From the NCBI GenBank assembly GCA_037176885.1, contig JAWWNJ010000097.1, forward strand, positions 124,001 through 188,000: a stretch of 64,000 nucleotides of DNA. Reading direction: 5' to 3'. Both the position numbers and the translations under genes were made by a program. This stretch comes from Favolaschia claudopus. Its lineage: Eukaryota; Basidiomycota; Agaricomycetes; Agaricales; Mycenaceae. Below the pieces are notes generated by a model. It worked only from the letters and a program-made list of their open reading frames with translations, ran no database searches and was not told where the DNA came from. Below, piece by piece: positions 1 through 10,522 of this stretch; the first letter of the stretch is position 1; every line of letters starts with the position of its first letter.

Positions 1-256
1 GAGCCACATTCAAAGAAAGCTGTATCCTAATTGAATTTTCAACCCGTGTTTCGTTCACAATAACATGCTCAAGCAGGACTCAGTGGAAAGAAACACTTGC
101 TCGAAAATTTGTACGCCGTGCTCAAACCCAATGTCTACCCACAACAGCGATAGTTCACCTCATGTTCTCTACAATATGGAGTCAAGATGTCAATCACCAA
201 GTCTCGAAAACATCGCTCGGAAGCTTGTATAGCTGTTAACATATTTTAACTAGCAC

Positions 257-364
257 CGCACATGCCGGAAGTCTGCCTCGTTGCAATCGCGCCGCACGAC
301 ATATATATTCCTCCCAATCTCACACGCCGTAGCCACCCTCCGTTCTCTTCTCTCTCACGAGTCA
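257..364 (+). promoter_or_regulatory. Conserved promoter region of glycine-rich gene copy 1
   Basis: This block contains a TATA-like run (ATATATAT at 301-308) about 57 bp before the chosen ATG and an upstream block GCACATGCCGGAAGT (about 258-272). Both recur at the same spacing ahead of copy 3 (TATATAT at 58491-58497; GCACATGTCAGAAGT near 58446), while much of the surrounding sequence differs. The shared spacing suggests a common core promoter, and it supports the start codons chosen for both genes. Positions 1-256 hold no recognisable gene. Confidence 0.55.
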
Positions 365-3055
365 ATGGCCATTGACGAGGAAATTCATACCTTGGGCTCT
401 CTCGAGGATTTCTTTTCGGATGAGGGAGCCCGTCCGACAATTAATTGTACGCAATCAACTATCATCTGCCCTTTCCAATTGCTGATAATTTATATGTAGT
501 TTCCGGAGGAATTGGTGGCCCAGGCGGAGCTGGTGGACTGAATGGTGGTCTGGGTGGCAATGGTCAGGGGCCTCAACTGTACATGACAAATGCAGAAGGG
601 TTTACTGTCAATCTCAATGGGAGTGAGTCTTCATTATTTGCAAGTATAGCTGGGAGATATTCAACCAGTCATGCAGGCGACCAGACGCTCGTGCACGGCA
701 GTAAGTTGTACTGGGAACGTTAGCCTTGATGGCAACTCAGAGAAGAGCAAAACTTGACCAGATTATCGCAAGATTGCATGGGGGGATGTATATCTGCAAC
801 ATCAGCTCTATGTGAAACATCAGCTACTTGTGAAACATTCAGGATCTGGGGGGTATACTTGGTGTAAGCCTCGATACAGTATTATCCGGGTCCGATCTGC
901 AAAAATCAACGACCGGGATTTCACTGTGGTAAACTACGAGGGCAGCAGTGCAGAACAGGTAGGCAGGATTTCAGGTGGATTATACGAAGATTCTTATGTA
1001 GTTGATTTTAGAACTGGAAACAAGATGTTAAAAAATACATGAACATCCGGTGTGTATTACTGTTGTCAATTGGCTCTGCCAACTGGTATGTTGAATCTTG
1101 ATAGACATGAAAATATCCTTCAAATCTATGGAATAGTCCAGGACAAGAGTCACGATGTCCATGCTGTCATCTTCCACGGCGGTATGTATGCATACAGATT
1201 TCTTGCAACCAGTTCTGATAACCTTGAGTAGACTATGTTCCCTTTGCATATCTTCTGAGTCTCTATCAAACATCTACAATGTGGACCGTCTTTATTTATG
1301 CCTATTATGTATGTTATTTTGCTGTCCTGTACTGCTCTGACTGTGTCCAGGGTTATGACCTTGATGTATGCAGTTATTTAAATGGGTAATTGGCTATTGA
1401 CATTCTAGCAGCAGGGTTTGAAATATTTTGCGTCAATTTCTGGGAACGTATGTCAACCATTCATCAGAAGTTCCAACTGATATATAGATAGGTTATCATT
1501 GGTCATACTATCCTTATACATCGCACAACAGGACGACTTTGTCTCGATCTTACCACACACACTCATAGTGATCTCCATCCTGATACAACTTATGTTGAAC
1601 CTGTCACAACCCTTCCCCTGAACTTCCTGTCATTTGTGAACACCAATCTCATTGTGCAATATCTAGCATTGGAGCGTTACCACAACACTTTCAATCACAC
1701 TTGGATGTTGGGGAAACTTGGATCCTTCATGCATGTTTCTACGTGCACAATCCATATCAACAGCGTGCATCATGCTACTATCAATGCAGAGAAGTTCAAC
1801 TCTGTTGAGATTGCCTTTTTGCAGTCCACAGAGTGGAACACAGATTGGCTGATAAGGAATGCAGAGTGGCACAAGCATATGATGCCAGAGGGCTGGATAC
1901 GGTATGTGCTGCTGTCTATAAACAGGCTATATTTGATTCTTCTGGTGGCATCTTTATTGACAGTTTCCTTTCCTCGGAAGTATCATCATCTTACTTTTCA
2001 CTAGTCTGGTTTTATGTGTCAGATAGTTGGCCAAATCGCCGTGGGCAATTCCAAAACCTATGGTTCAGTCAAGCAAATTACATATTTAGCCGTCTGGGAA
2101 TCAGGTCTAACCTTGGTGACTGTGGTATGTGGTAGATTAAGTGTCTGGGGAATCAATGAATAAATTCACCTCCAAACAGTTTTCATTGAAGACATCCTAT
2201 TCAAAATCGAGCTCAAGCGCGATTACATGATTGGAAAAAGAAAAATCCCACCAGAAGCATATCTCTTTATCTGCCCAACACATAATTTTCGAGTTGGCCC
2301 TATGGCATTCAAAATGCCAGAGTGTCCAGCCTACTGGTCGTTTGATCCATCTGGCATCGAGCGACTCACTGCAGAGCAAGCATTTGAACTTGGATTCCCC
2401 ACTCTTTGTTTTGCAACCCAAGTTCACTGGCGGTCATATGATGATAGTGTTTATGCTGGTCTGCGTGAGTTTCATCAAGCAAAAGGATTCGATCCAGATA
2501 GTCAGGATGTTGCACGACATCTCGGACACACACTCTATCAGCTATCCTCAGCTGCAGAAGGGCCACCTCATCAGCTGTCCTCAATTGCAGAAGACCCACA
2601 TTATTGGTCATATCCAGGCCGACAAAACGAAGGTGTGTTGACTTGTGTTCAGAGAACAGGTGCTGATGAAATATAGGGAGAATAGAGGAGATTTCAAGTG
2701 ATGAAGATGATTTGATGTTCACTACTAACGAGTACGACGAGTCTCAAAGTGATGGCACGGAATCCGAGGTGGATGGTGCGAGTATTGTCGGCGAAGAAAG
2801 AGAACAGAATTTCACTGAGGACTTGGGTGGAGACACTCGTAGTTATATAGAGTGTAAAATTGGAGGTGAGCTATCTGCTGTTTCGAGATTCCATTGCTGA
2901 GACTGTTTTCAGCAGAATCTGAATCTAACTTGGAAGAATCAGCTGTTGACATTGAGGAACAAACACCAGTATCGAAGGCATTCGAGATTGTTTCGGCAAT
3001 CCAGATTGTGTTGATCTGTGTTCTTGGATTCCTCGTTCTACTCGAGAGAATATAG
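365..3055 (+). CDS. Glycine-rich, kinase-N-lobe-like, single-pass membrane protein (tandem copy 1, intact)
   Basis: Thirteen exons fit GT-AG junctions in one frame: 365-446, 500-622, 677-700, 762-958, 1012-1049, 1105-1181, 1229-1308, 1409-1447, 1492-1901, 1964-2124, 2180-2632, 2677-2865 and 2913-3055. The order of parts is an acidic N terminus; a Gly-rich stretch (SGGIGGPGGAGG type); a segment with NYRKIAWGDVYLQ, VRSAKI, DFTVVNYEG and HENILQIYGI that resembles a protein-kinase N-lobe; a middle region ending in PEGWIR; a conserved ECPAYWSFDPSG / FHQAKGFDPDSQDVA region; an acidic linker; and a C-terminal hydrophobic helix (ICVLGFLVLL). I see no HRD or DFG motif, so it is probably not an active kinase. 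Exon structure matches copy 3 at almost every junction, which is why I trust the model. The function is unknown. From memory the family is expanded in Mycena-like agarics. Confidence 0.72.
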
Positions 3056-4630
3056 AAGTCAGAAGAGGTCGATTCAGATGTTATTGCTTTTCTTCCCTTG
3101 AATCTTGGTCGTTGTCAAATAGATGGCCTGTATGGATCGTAGTTTGTCGTTCGAATTTGAAGTCTTGTAACATGGTCAGATTGGACGCGCGAATCCTTGG
3201 CTGGAACCAAATTGCAGCAGCATTGACAGTTTGCAACAAAATCCCATGAATTCTAGGTCTCGTGCAGATATACAGCAAGCAGCATAGCACATGGCGAAAC
3301 CGTGAAGGGAGGGACAGAGCAAACAATAGACTTGTACATACACATCGACGTGAGCGAAGGTCAAGTCAAAAAAGTGTATGCAGCGGCCCAGCATGCTGAC
3401 TAAAAACGACCGAACAGCATCCCAAGGAACACCGCTGCAGGTGGAAGATGCACCCGGGAGCGCACCCCACTCAATCCGCTACCCCGCTCTTGCCCGCCCA
3501 ACGAATAGCGCGAAAGTCGCGTCCACCCACCGCCGCCGGCCCGGAGCTCTAAAAGCCACCACATGGAGGAGAACGGTATCGACTGCAGGAGAAGCAGGGC
3601 ACTGTGGTCAGAAACACATCCTGGGGGATCCGCCGCACGAGAAGTCGCAGGGGCGTCGGCGGAAGGATGAAGTGCGTTGGGGCAAGAGGGCACAGCCACC
3701 GCACCGAAGAGCAGTCCAGCGGGGCAGGTGCGTTCGTCATACCGGGAGGGAGGATGCTAAAAGTGGAGGGATGGGAGAGGTGGGCGTTGACGAGTGAGAC
3801 CGATGGGCAAAGAACGAGAGACCTTGAGCCCGTATATGAGTTTCGATGACTGGCAGCCCAACATGAAGAGCGGCGTACATGCACTCGGTCGAAGAGGTGC
3901 ATGGTGTATGGGAGTATGCGGGCGAACGGACGGACGGCCGTAGCGGTAGGTAACGGACATCGACAAATCGTTCTCGTCCAGTCGTGCATAAGGACCGACA
4001 AAGAACCCTATTCAAGGTGTGACCGTAGCATTGCAGCGCGGGGCGCCCGGCTATTCTTCGTGTACAGAGGCAAGCGGCCTCGATCGTTGCGGAAGCGCTG
4101 ATTGCTCGGATAGCGGAGATGACCTGCTGACGCAAGGTCAGACGGCTATGCATACGTCAAAAAGTCGGGTGGGGATGAGGAGACTGGATCTCCACTGTCC
4201 AGTGTTGATGGAGCGGGACTACGAGGTTAATAGATTGAAGGCATTGACAAGCAGGTTCGCTGGAACGATAGATTGAATGAGCGAGTAGCTCTTCTGCGTA
4301 CGACAGGCATTGGTGTACCCGGAGTCAATGTGGACTCACCGGCACCGGGAGGGGACGACGAGTATTTCTGTGGCCTTGGTGGAGGACAGCCTCAAAGATG
4401 GATGTAGGTGAAGAGAGCGAGATTTGAATTTGTGTGTATGTCCGCGCCCGCGTCGGGGCCGTTTGAGCCGTGAAGAAGCAGAGGCAGACAGAATAAGCCG
4501 CGTTTGAAGTCTGCGTTGGTAGCAGACGCGGATGAGACAAAATTCTGGTGTGGAAGAAACGCGACACGCACTGGCATTGAATGTGGTGCGAGCTCAGGAT
4601 GGGCGAGCTTGCGAGCCGGCCTGAGTGGAA
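3056..4630. other. Downstream spacer of copy 1 with a segment conserved in all three tandem units
   Basis: No convincing gene is seen. The part at about 3540-3860 is similar to 53380-53625 (continuing at 55496) and to 61470-61760, for example around GAACGCATCCCGGGG-type and GGGCACAGCCACCGC-type blocks. Overlapping minus-strand frames give related short peptides in all three copies (RWLC..., CFSC...), so this could be an exon of a convergent minus-strand gene. The reading frame is not settled, because two frames look equally similar between copies. The DIRS element starts immediately after this spacer. Confidence 0.4.
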
Positions 4631-4659
4631 GGCAAGCTAGAAATATTAGCTAAGATTTT
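4631..4659 (+). repeat. Left inverted terminal repeat of the DIRS element
   Basis: It begins GGCAAGCTAGAAATATTAGC and is complementary, with a few mismatches and one small gap, to 15290-15321. Confidence 0.7.
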
Positions 4660-4777
4660 GTGCCGCTTTCATTTAGTGATCTGTGTGATCCGACCCACTT
4701 AAGTTCTCGCTTCCGCTCTCTACCTCGACGAAAGTCTAAGTCTTCACGCGTATCTACGTCTTTTTTCTGCTTTCGAA

Positions 4778-6342
4778 ATGCCTTCGACATCTCGTTGTGG
4801 ACAACCTCTCCCTCTCCCAGCCGATTTCGACTATGTGGCTTGGACTACGCGTCCCGACGATGTGCCTCCGCTTCCAAACATGTCCCTCAGAGAACAAAAC
4901 CAGGAGAACATTCGCATCGAGAACGACAATGCTTCTAGTGTCGGTTTCACGCGCGCCTACGAAAACGCCTCGAAGACTGGTGCAGCTCCCGATGGCCTGG
5001 ACCTTGGCCCACCTCTTCGGCCTTTCTACGCGTATTCCGACCAGGCAAAAGACTTGCTGGTTTTCTCCGACCAACTACGAAGCTCGGTCTCTCCTCTCCC
5101 GAATTTCCTCACAGAATACATCGCTTCTGAGCAGCTGAAGAAAGCAGAGTCGGATGCTGCCGAAAAGGCCAAGAAAGAGCGAGAGCGCGCAGAGAAAGAA
5201 GCAGAAAAAGCAAAAGCTAATCAGTCAATTCTTGGGACTAAGGTTATGAAAAATCCGCACCTTATCTCCTCCGCTCTTAAAAGTCCTGTCAAAATTCCTA
5301 ACATCTTTCTTATGTCCCTTCACCACGACGTCCACTTCCCTCTCCATTGGTGGTCGGATCGAGTCATCAAGGACGCATACGAGAACGCTGGCAGTATCCC
5401 GACACACCAGATCGACGCAGAGCAGACGGCATCACTGGTGAAGCCGGAGAAAGTCCTTGTCGTTGACGTGCCGAAGGCCGCAAAGATACTGGGAGAGGAG
5501 GGAGACGGCCCGACTCTCACACCTAACGAATGGCGCGGCGCCTCGCAAAAGTTCTCGAGCCTCTTCGCCTGATCTGCGCCCCAGTAGACCCCGAAAAGCC
5601 GGAGACCAAGAACACTCATTACTCTGAATACGAGCTTCACGTCAAGTTTTTCGCCAATCTCGAAGAGTTCGAGTCCATGTACGAGGTCTGGTACCGCACC
5701 GAGCGCGAACTGCGAAAGCGCATCTTCGCAGATGGCCTGTTCTCTTTGGATTACTACTCAACCAAAGTAGAGATTGCGCTGAACACATATATACAGGCAA
5801 GAACATTCGCTTCGGCCACCCAGCCGCGCGTCCAGCCCCCGCAGCAAACATTCTCGACCTATAAACGCCCGGGCACCTCCAAAGAAGATTCGAACCCAGC
5901 CCCGTACAAACAGCCAAGAACTAGTCGCTTCGACGAGGTTCGGAACGACAGGTCCTCTCGGGAAGGCCCTTTGCGATCACGCGATTTTTACAGACCTCGC
6001 TCTCGCTCTCGTGAGCGCGCAGCGCCTCGTTCAACAGCGTCCGACCGATCCCCTGTCTGCCTGATATGCACGGGACCACACCGCATCGACCAACATCCGG
6101 AAACGGTTCGATCCTTTCGGGACAGCGCTGATTTCTTCTCAAAGACAGACGGACGGGGACAAGACCTTCGCACTCTCAAACCCTTTCGTGGACCGGAATC
6201 AAAGATCCTCTGCATCAAATACAACCTCGGTGCCTCTTGTCCAGGACATCACGGCAATACAGACCGACTACACGCTTGTTCCTTCTGCGGCGGGCAACAC
6301 CCAGCCCTCTCCCGCGACTCGGGCTGCCGAAGGGTCGTGTAA
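4778..6342 (+). pseudogene. DIRS Gag-like protein, frameshifted and truncated
   Basis: The ATG at 4778 opens 264 codons, and coding then continues in another frame from about 5540 (LICAPVDPEK onward) to 6342, so one small indel separates the halves. The first half has an Ala/Glu/Lys-rich coiled-coil-like stretch (about residues 120-148). The second half carries Arg/Ser-rich sequence and a Cys/His-rich C terminus with VCLICTGPHR, LCIKYNLGASCPGHHGN and LHACSFCGG, a pattern of nucleic-acid binding. Similar Cys/His arrangements are typical of Gag-like proteins of basidiomycete DIRS elements (from memory). The frame stops at the boundary of the 6343-10522 insertion, so the natural C terminus may be missing. 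Confidence 0.6.
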
Positions 6343-9300
6343 TAGTGTTAACATTATTGTAATATAACCCAGTAGTTACTGCAAGCAGCATTTCAATACT
6401 GCCAGTAGTTACTGATCAGTAAGAGGCGCAACAATGCATTGTGGCAGCAAATCTGTCAATTGAGCCCCATTTAGGGTGTTGATCCACCCTCCTTCTCCTA
6501 TCTGATGGCTCGATGTTTGATGATTTGATGATTTGATGGTGAGTTAAAGCTGATGCAGTACGGCTTTTCCCGAACCTCTTAAACAAGAGCCGTAATTATT
6601 TAGTAATTCGAATTGACTAACGTCTTGATGAGAGGGCCGAATTCCGGTTGATGGACGTGTGACTGGCTGGTCACACGGTGTGACACTGCCTTTCGTCCCA
6701 CCACCCACCCTCCCGCTCGCTCCTACCGGCGGCGCCGCTGCGAATGGTAGATAATGCCTCTGCTCAACTACCTGGTTATAACCCTCTTCAGTCTCCTCCC
6801 CCGTTTCTCGTCCCGTCCCTACGCCGCTCTGACTGCCAGCAAATCCATGCCACCCTAGCTCATACTACTTCACTGGTGGCGGCTCGCTAGGCGGCACAAC
6901 CCGTCGAATTTCATCTACTTCCCAAGATTTGCCGAGCCCTGGAATGCTGCTGCACCGCCGTTTCGCCTGCTGCTGCGCCTGCACCCACATACACTCTGCA
7001 CCCGCTTCGCTCCGCCGCTTTTCCGCTCACCCCCACGGTGCTTCCTTGGTTTCAAGTGCAGCACCAAAGCTTCAAGTCTCTTCAAGTACGTTGTCACCAC
7101 GCTTGCCGGCGTGCCGCTGTCTACATTGGGTTAATATGGGGTTTAATACGCTATCGTTTGTGAGTCTTCGTTGATGGGACGCTGCCTCTCCTGACCCAAT
7201 AGCGCTCCTCATCCCGCCTCCATTTCCCACTCTCTTCTTCACTTTGTGGCTCCTACTCCCCTCCCTTCTCTCCCGTTTGTCTCTCCACGTCACCCCATGT
7301 TGGTATCGCTGGCGCTGATGTGTCCCTTCTCCATTTCCCTCATGCTCACCTTTACCCCTCTACGCACAAATCTTCCTCGATATTCCCTACGCTACTCGAC
7401 TTCTCCTATCCCAATCACCACCACTTCTGAATCCCGCGGAAACGCCCCAACCAGCACACGCAATATCGACGCTTTCGTCATTTTACGTTGATTCCGCGTC
7501 GGGTTACTCCTGCGCGCCACTCTTACGAAGTTGTAACCGCGTGCATGCGTCATTTCGTGGTCGAAATACAGTCCACGCCCCATTCCCATTTTACTTCCGT
7601 AAGGTACGTCGATTTATTCTACATCGACCTTCTTCAGTTTAGCTCAAACGCGAACAACGTTTCTACGCAGATGGACGTCTTTTGTCGTTTGTCAAGGGTG
7701 AACAATAGCCTCTGTGTGCATGTGCGCCGTTCGGCAAGCGGCGTGTGGAAAGGTGGGTTCGCTCGCCCTCTCCTCGCCTTCTTCTATCACATCCGGTTAT
7801 CTCCTCGCCTCGTCTTCTTCAATCACGTCCACTTACCTTCGCCTTACCTCGCCTCCTCATCTATCTCATTTCCTTCTACCGTCATAACACCCTCCTTTCT
7901 ATTGTTATTTCACCCTGTATAAGTTAGAAGTAATAAAATCTTGTTTTCAAACGTTCAGCTGCTGATTCGAGGCCTAAATGGCCGTGAACGAAGCGAATGA
8001 ACTGGCAAACAACCCACAAAGAGATGCTCGGCCGAAATTTCGGACGAATCGGCACGCCTTCCAATTGGCTGGAACGGCGGTCCGATCTCGGCGCTTAAGT
8101 GTTCGGGTTCGGCGTCTATTTTTTTTTTCATTCGTGCATCATCTTGAGACCATGGACAGACACTGGACTCTTAATGTGAGCTCTGACAAGCATCAAGAAC
8201 AACATATTTCAAAACCAAAGCTCAATGTACTCTCTATGTGTCACTATACGCAACTGGTTCATTTGAACCAAGTTGAGACCTGAAAACTTCGCTACAACCC
8301 AGCCCACTCACGCAACAATTCGCGCAGTCGGTGGCTTACATCACATAACGTCCAATTTTTCTAAGCATACATTGTTCAAACAACATATCTGACTCACGTT
8401 TGAACAAAAACTCGGCATCCTACCCTTCCCATGTTTCCCAAACAGCGAAAAGGTGAAAATGTGTTTGATTTTCGAAGTCGAGTTATTGCCTTGATCTTGA
8501 AATATAGTATAGGTGCTTCCTTGCTGAGAAAGTTTCTGTAACGATCGATGTTAATGTTGTACATTTGGACTCACAATAAGCCTGAACATTTTTCAGGTAA
8601 GTCTTGTTATAACACATGAATTCCTGCATAAGATGCTCAATAACGAGTCAAAGCAAGTTCTTATACATTGTAGATTGTAAATATATGATTTATTTGAGAA
8701 TTCTGGCCCTCTGGGTCGTGCCGGAGTCGCATTTTCTCTTGTTCCATGTATTGGAGCAGATTCATTCAATAAATTCTAGATTGCTCTGATTCTTGCTCAA
8801 ATTAGACTATAGGGTATAATAGAATCAAGTTAAATGCACCTTGAGTCTGAATCATCACTCAAAAACTGTAGATTCAAAATTCTGCTGCCTCTGATTCCAA
8901 AACTGCCAAATTTGGACACCGGCGTTGAGTAGCGGTGATCGGACCGAGGAGTCCGAACCACTCGGAATCGATGCCGATGCCGTGACTCACGCCGTCACAA
9001 CTGCCAGCAAACGCATCCTCTTCTTCTTAAACCCTCCTCCAGCTTCGTTTCTACCATTACAACGCTGAGAGCGAATTCGGAACTCACTACCTGTGCCATC
9101 TGCACCTCCCGACCCCTCTATGCTCGTTTTCGGCGACGGGTTGGTTGATACAAAGACGTGGTGCTTGGAGCCACTGGCGCCAGCAATTCTGTGTAACGAA
9201 TGATCAAGGTGGGGGAGGATAGGAGATAACTAATGTGGGGACCAGCCACTCTGCTGTGAGGTTCTTTCTGTCTCTTGTTTTGTGAGTTCTACTTCTCCTT

Positions 9301-10522
9301 TCAATTCTGAAGACGCATATCGTTGTCTCTCACACCCTCCGCCGTCGCAAAACGGAGGCATTGATTGCGCCGCAGCTGCATACACCTGCGCACGGCGGAT
9401 GGTACGGAGGGCGGCACACGTGTCTCCGCGCCGTCACCCGCGCCGCAACGCGCAAGCACCCGCATCCGCGACCACATCTACCTCAACGTGCAATCGGCCT
9501 CACACGCGAACGCCGAACGCAAACGGCGCACTGCCCTCGTCGCTTCGCCGCCGCTTTCCCATCCACCCCACCACCTGCATCCGTTTCGCACCGTCACCCG
9601 CACTGCCGCACCCGCGAGCGCAAACGAAGGCGCCCTACCATTCCCTATCCGCACCCTCCCCGCTCCCCCACTCGCATTTGCGCCACCACCGCATTTGCAT
9701 GTGGCGGATCATCCCCCGCGGTCCCCCGCCCACCGTCATTTAAACCCCGGAGTCCACTGTGCTCGCACCCATCGACCTCGCTGTACCTGTGTGCCCCGCC
9801 GTCCCCGGCATCCGTGCTAACGCCTGCTCGAGTGAGCGAATACGGCGCAGCATTTCGCGTAAGCGCCCAGGCGCTTAGAGCTATGCTGACGCCCGCATCC
9901 ACCCCGCTACCCCCTCAATGCGCTAGTCTCCCTGCTGCGCAACCCCACCGGCCCCGTGTGCTCTCCCACCATGCCCGGCACATCCCGCGAATTGGATGGA
10001 GCACATTGGGTCGTCAAGCGCCCAGCGCTTAGATGCCCCGGCGCTCGTTAAAATGCCCCGGCGTTCGTTAAGCGCCCCGACGCTTAGACAATTCCTCGGC
10101 CCTGCAAATTCCGTTGTTTTAATAGATTTTGTATATTAAATCTAATTTTCTTTTACGTTTTGCGAATAAAAATCAATATATATCGGAAGCCCGAGATCAC
10201 CGGTCGCGGCGAATCCCGTCGATCCAGATTGGCATCTGTTGGCATCTGTATTTACCTATATGCGGATATCAAATTGTTGAACTTTGCTCGGTGACGACGG
10301 AAATCAATGAATATTTGTTTGCACATCAATTACTCACCTAGTAAGGGAATTATCATCAATAATCAAAGCGGCAGGCGGCACTTGACAGCTTGACACAACC
10401 TCCCTGGTTTTGCCATCAATTCCCTGCAACATTGTATTGTGGCTATTATTTACTGGCCAGCTATTACTGGGGGAAATGCAACGTGGTATTCAGTAGTTAC
10501 CGGGGGTATTGTATTATCACTA
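6343..10522. mobile_element. Non-autonomous terminal-inverted-repeat element inside the DIRS element
   Basis: The left end (TAGTGTTAACATTATTGTAA, then CAGTAGTTACTG...GCATTTC) is an imperfect inverted copy of the right end (...GAAATGC...CAGTAGTTACCG then ATTATCACTA), with similarity over about 110 bp. It sits exactly between the end of the DIRS Gag frame and the start of the RT frame. No transposase is seen, and the many short frames in its CpG-rich part (9280-10030) look like composition effects. The right subterminal block ATCAATTCCCTGC also occurs near the right end of the hAT-like element at 18320-25281, so the two may be related. I could not find a target duplication. Short repeats around 10020-10090 contain GGCGCT/AGCGCC palindromes. 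Confidence 0.6.
7990..9010. repeat. About 1 kb inverted-end repeat, copy A
   Basis: The sequence at about 8010-8110 (GGCTGGAACGGCGGTCCGAT...) is related to the reverse complement of about 8905-9000 (CGGTGATCGGACCGAGGAGT...). Both ends have counterparts in a second copy at about 19590-20650 inside the hAT-like element. No coding capacity is seen. The limits are approximate and no target duplication was assigned. Confidence 0.45.

Noticed and set aside
365..3055. Active protein kinase
   Set aside because: The middle region resembles a kinase N-lobe, but no HRD, DFG or APE motifs are visible in any copy.
9282..10032. Three overlapping plus-strand frames of 150-223 codons
   Set aside because: CpG-rich, Arg/Pro/His-biased translations in several frames at once; no domain, so probably composition only.
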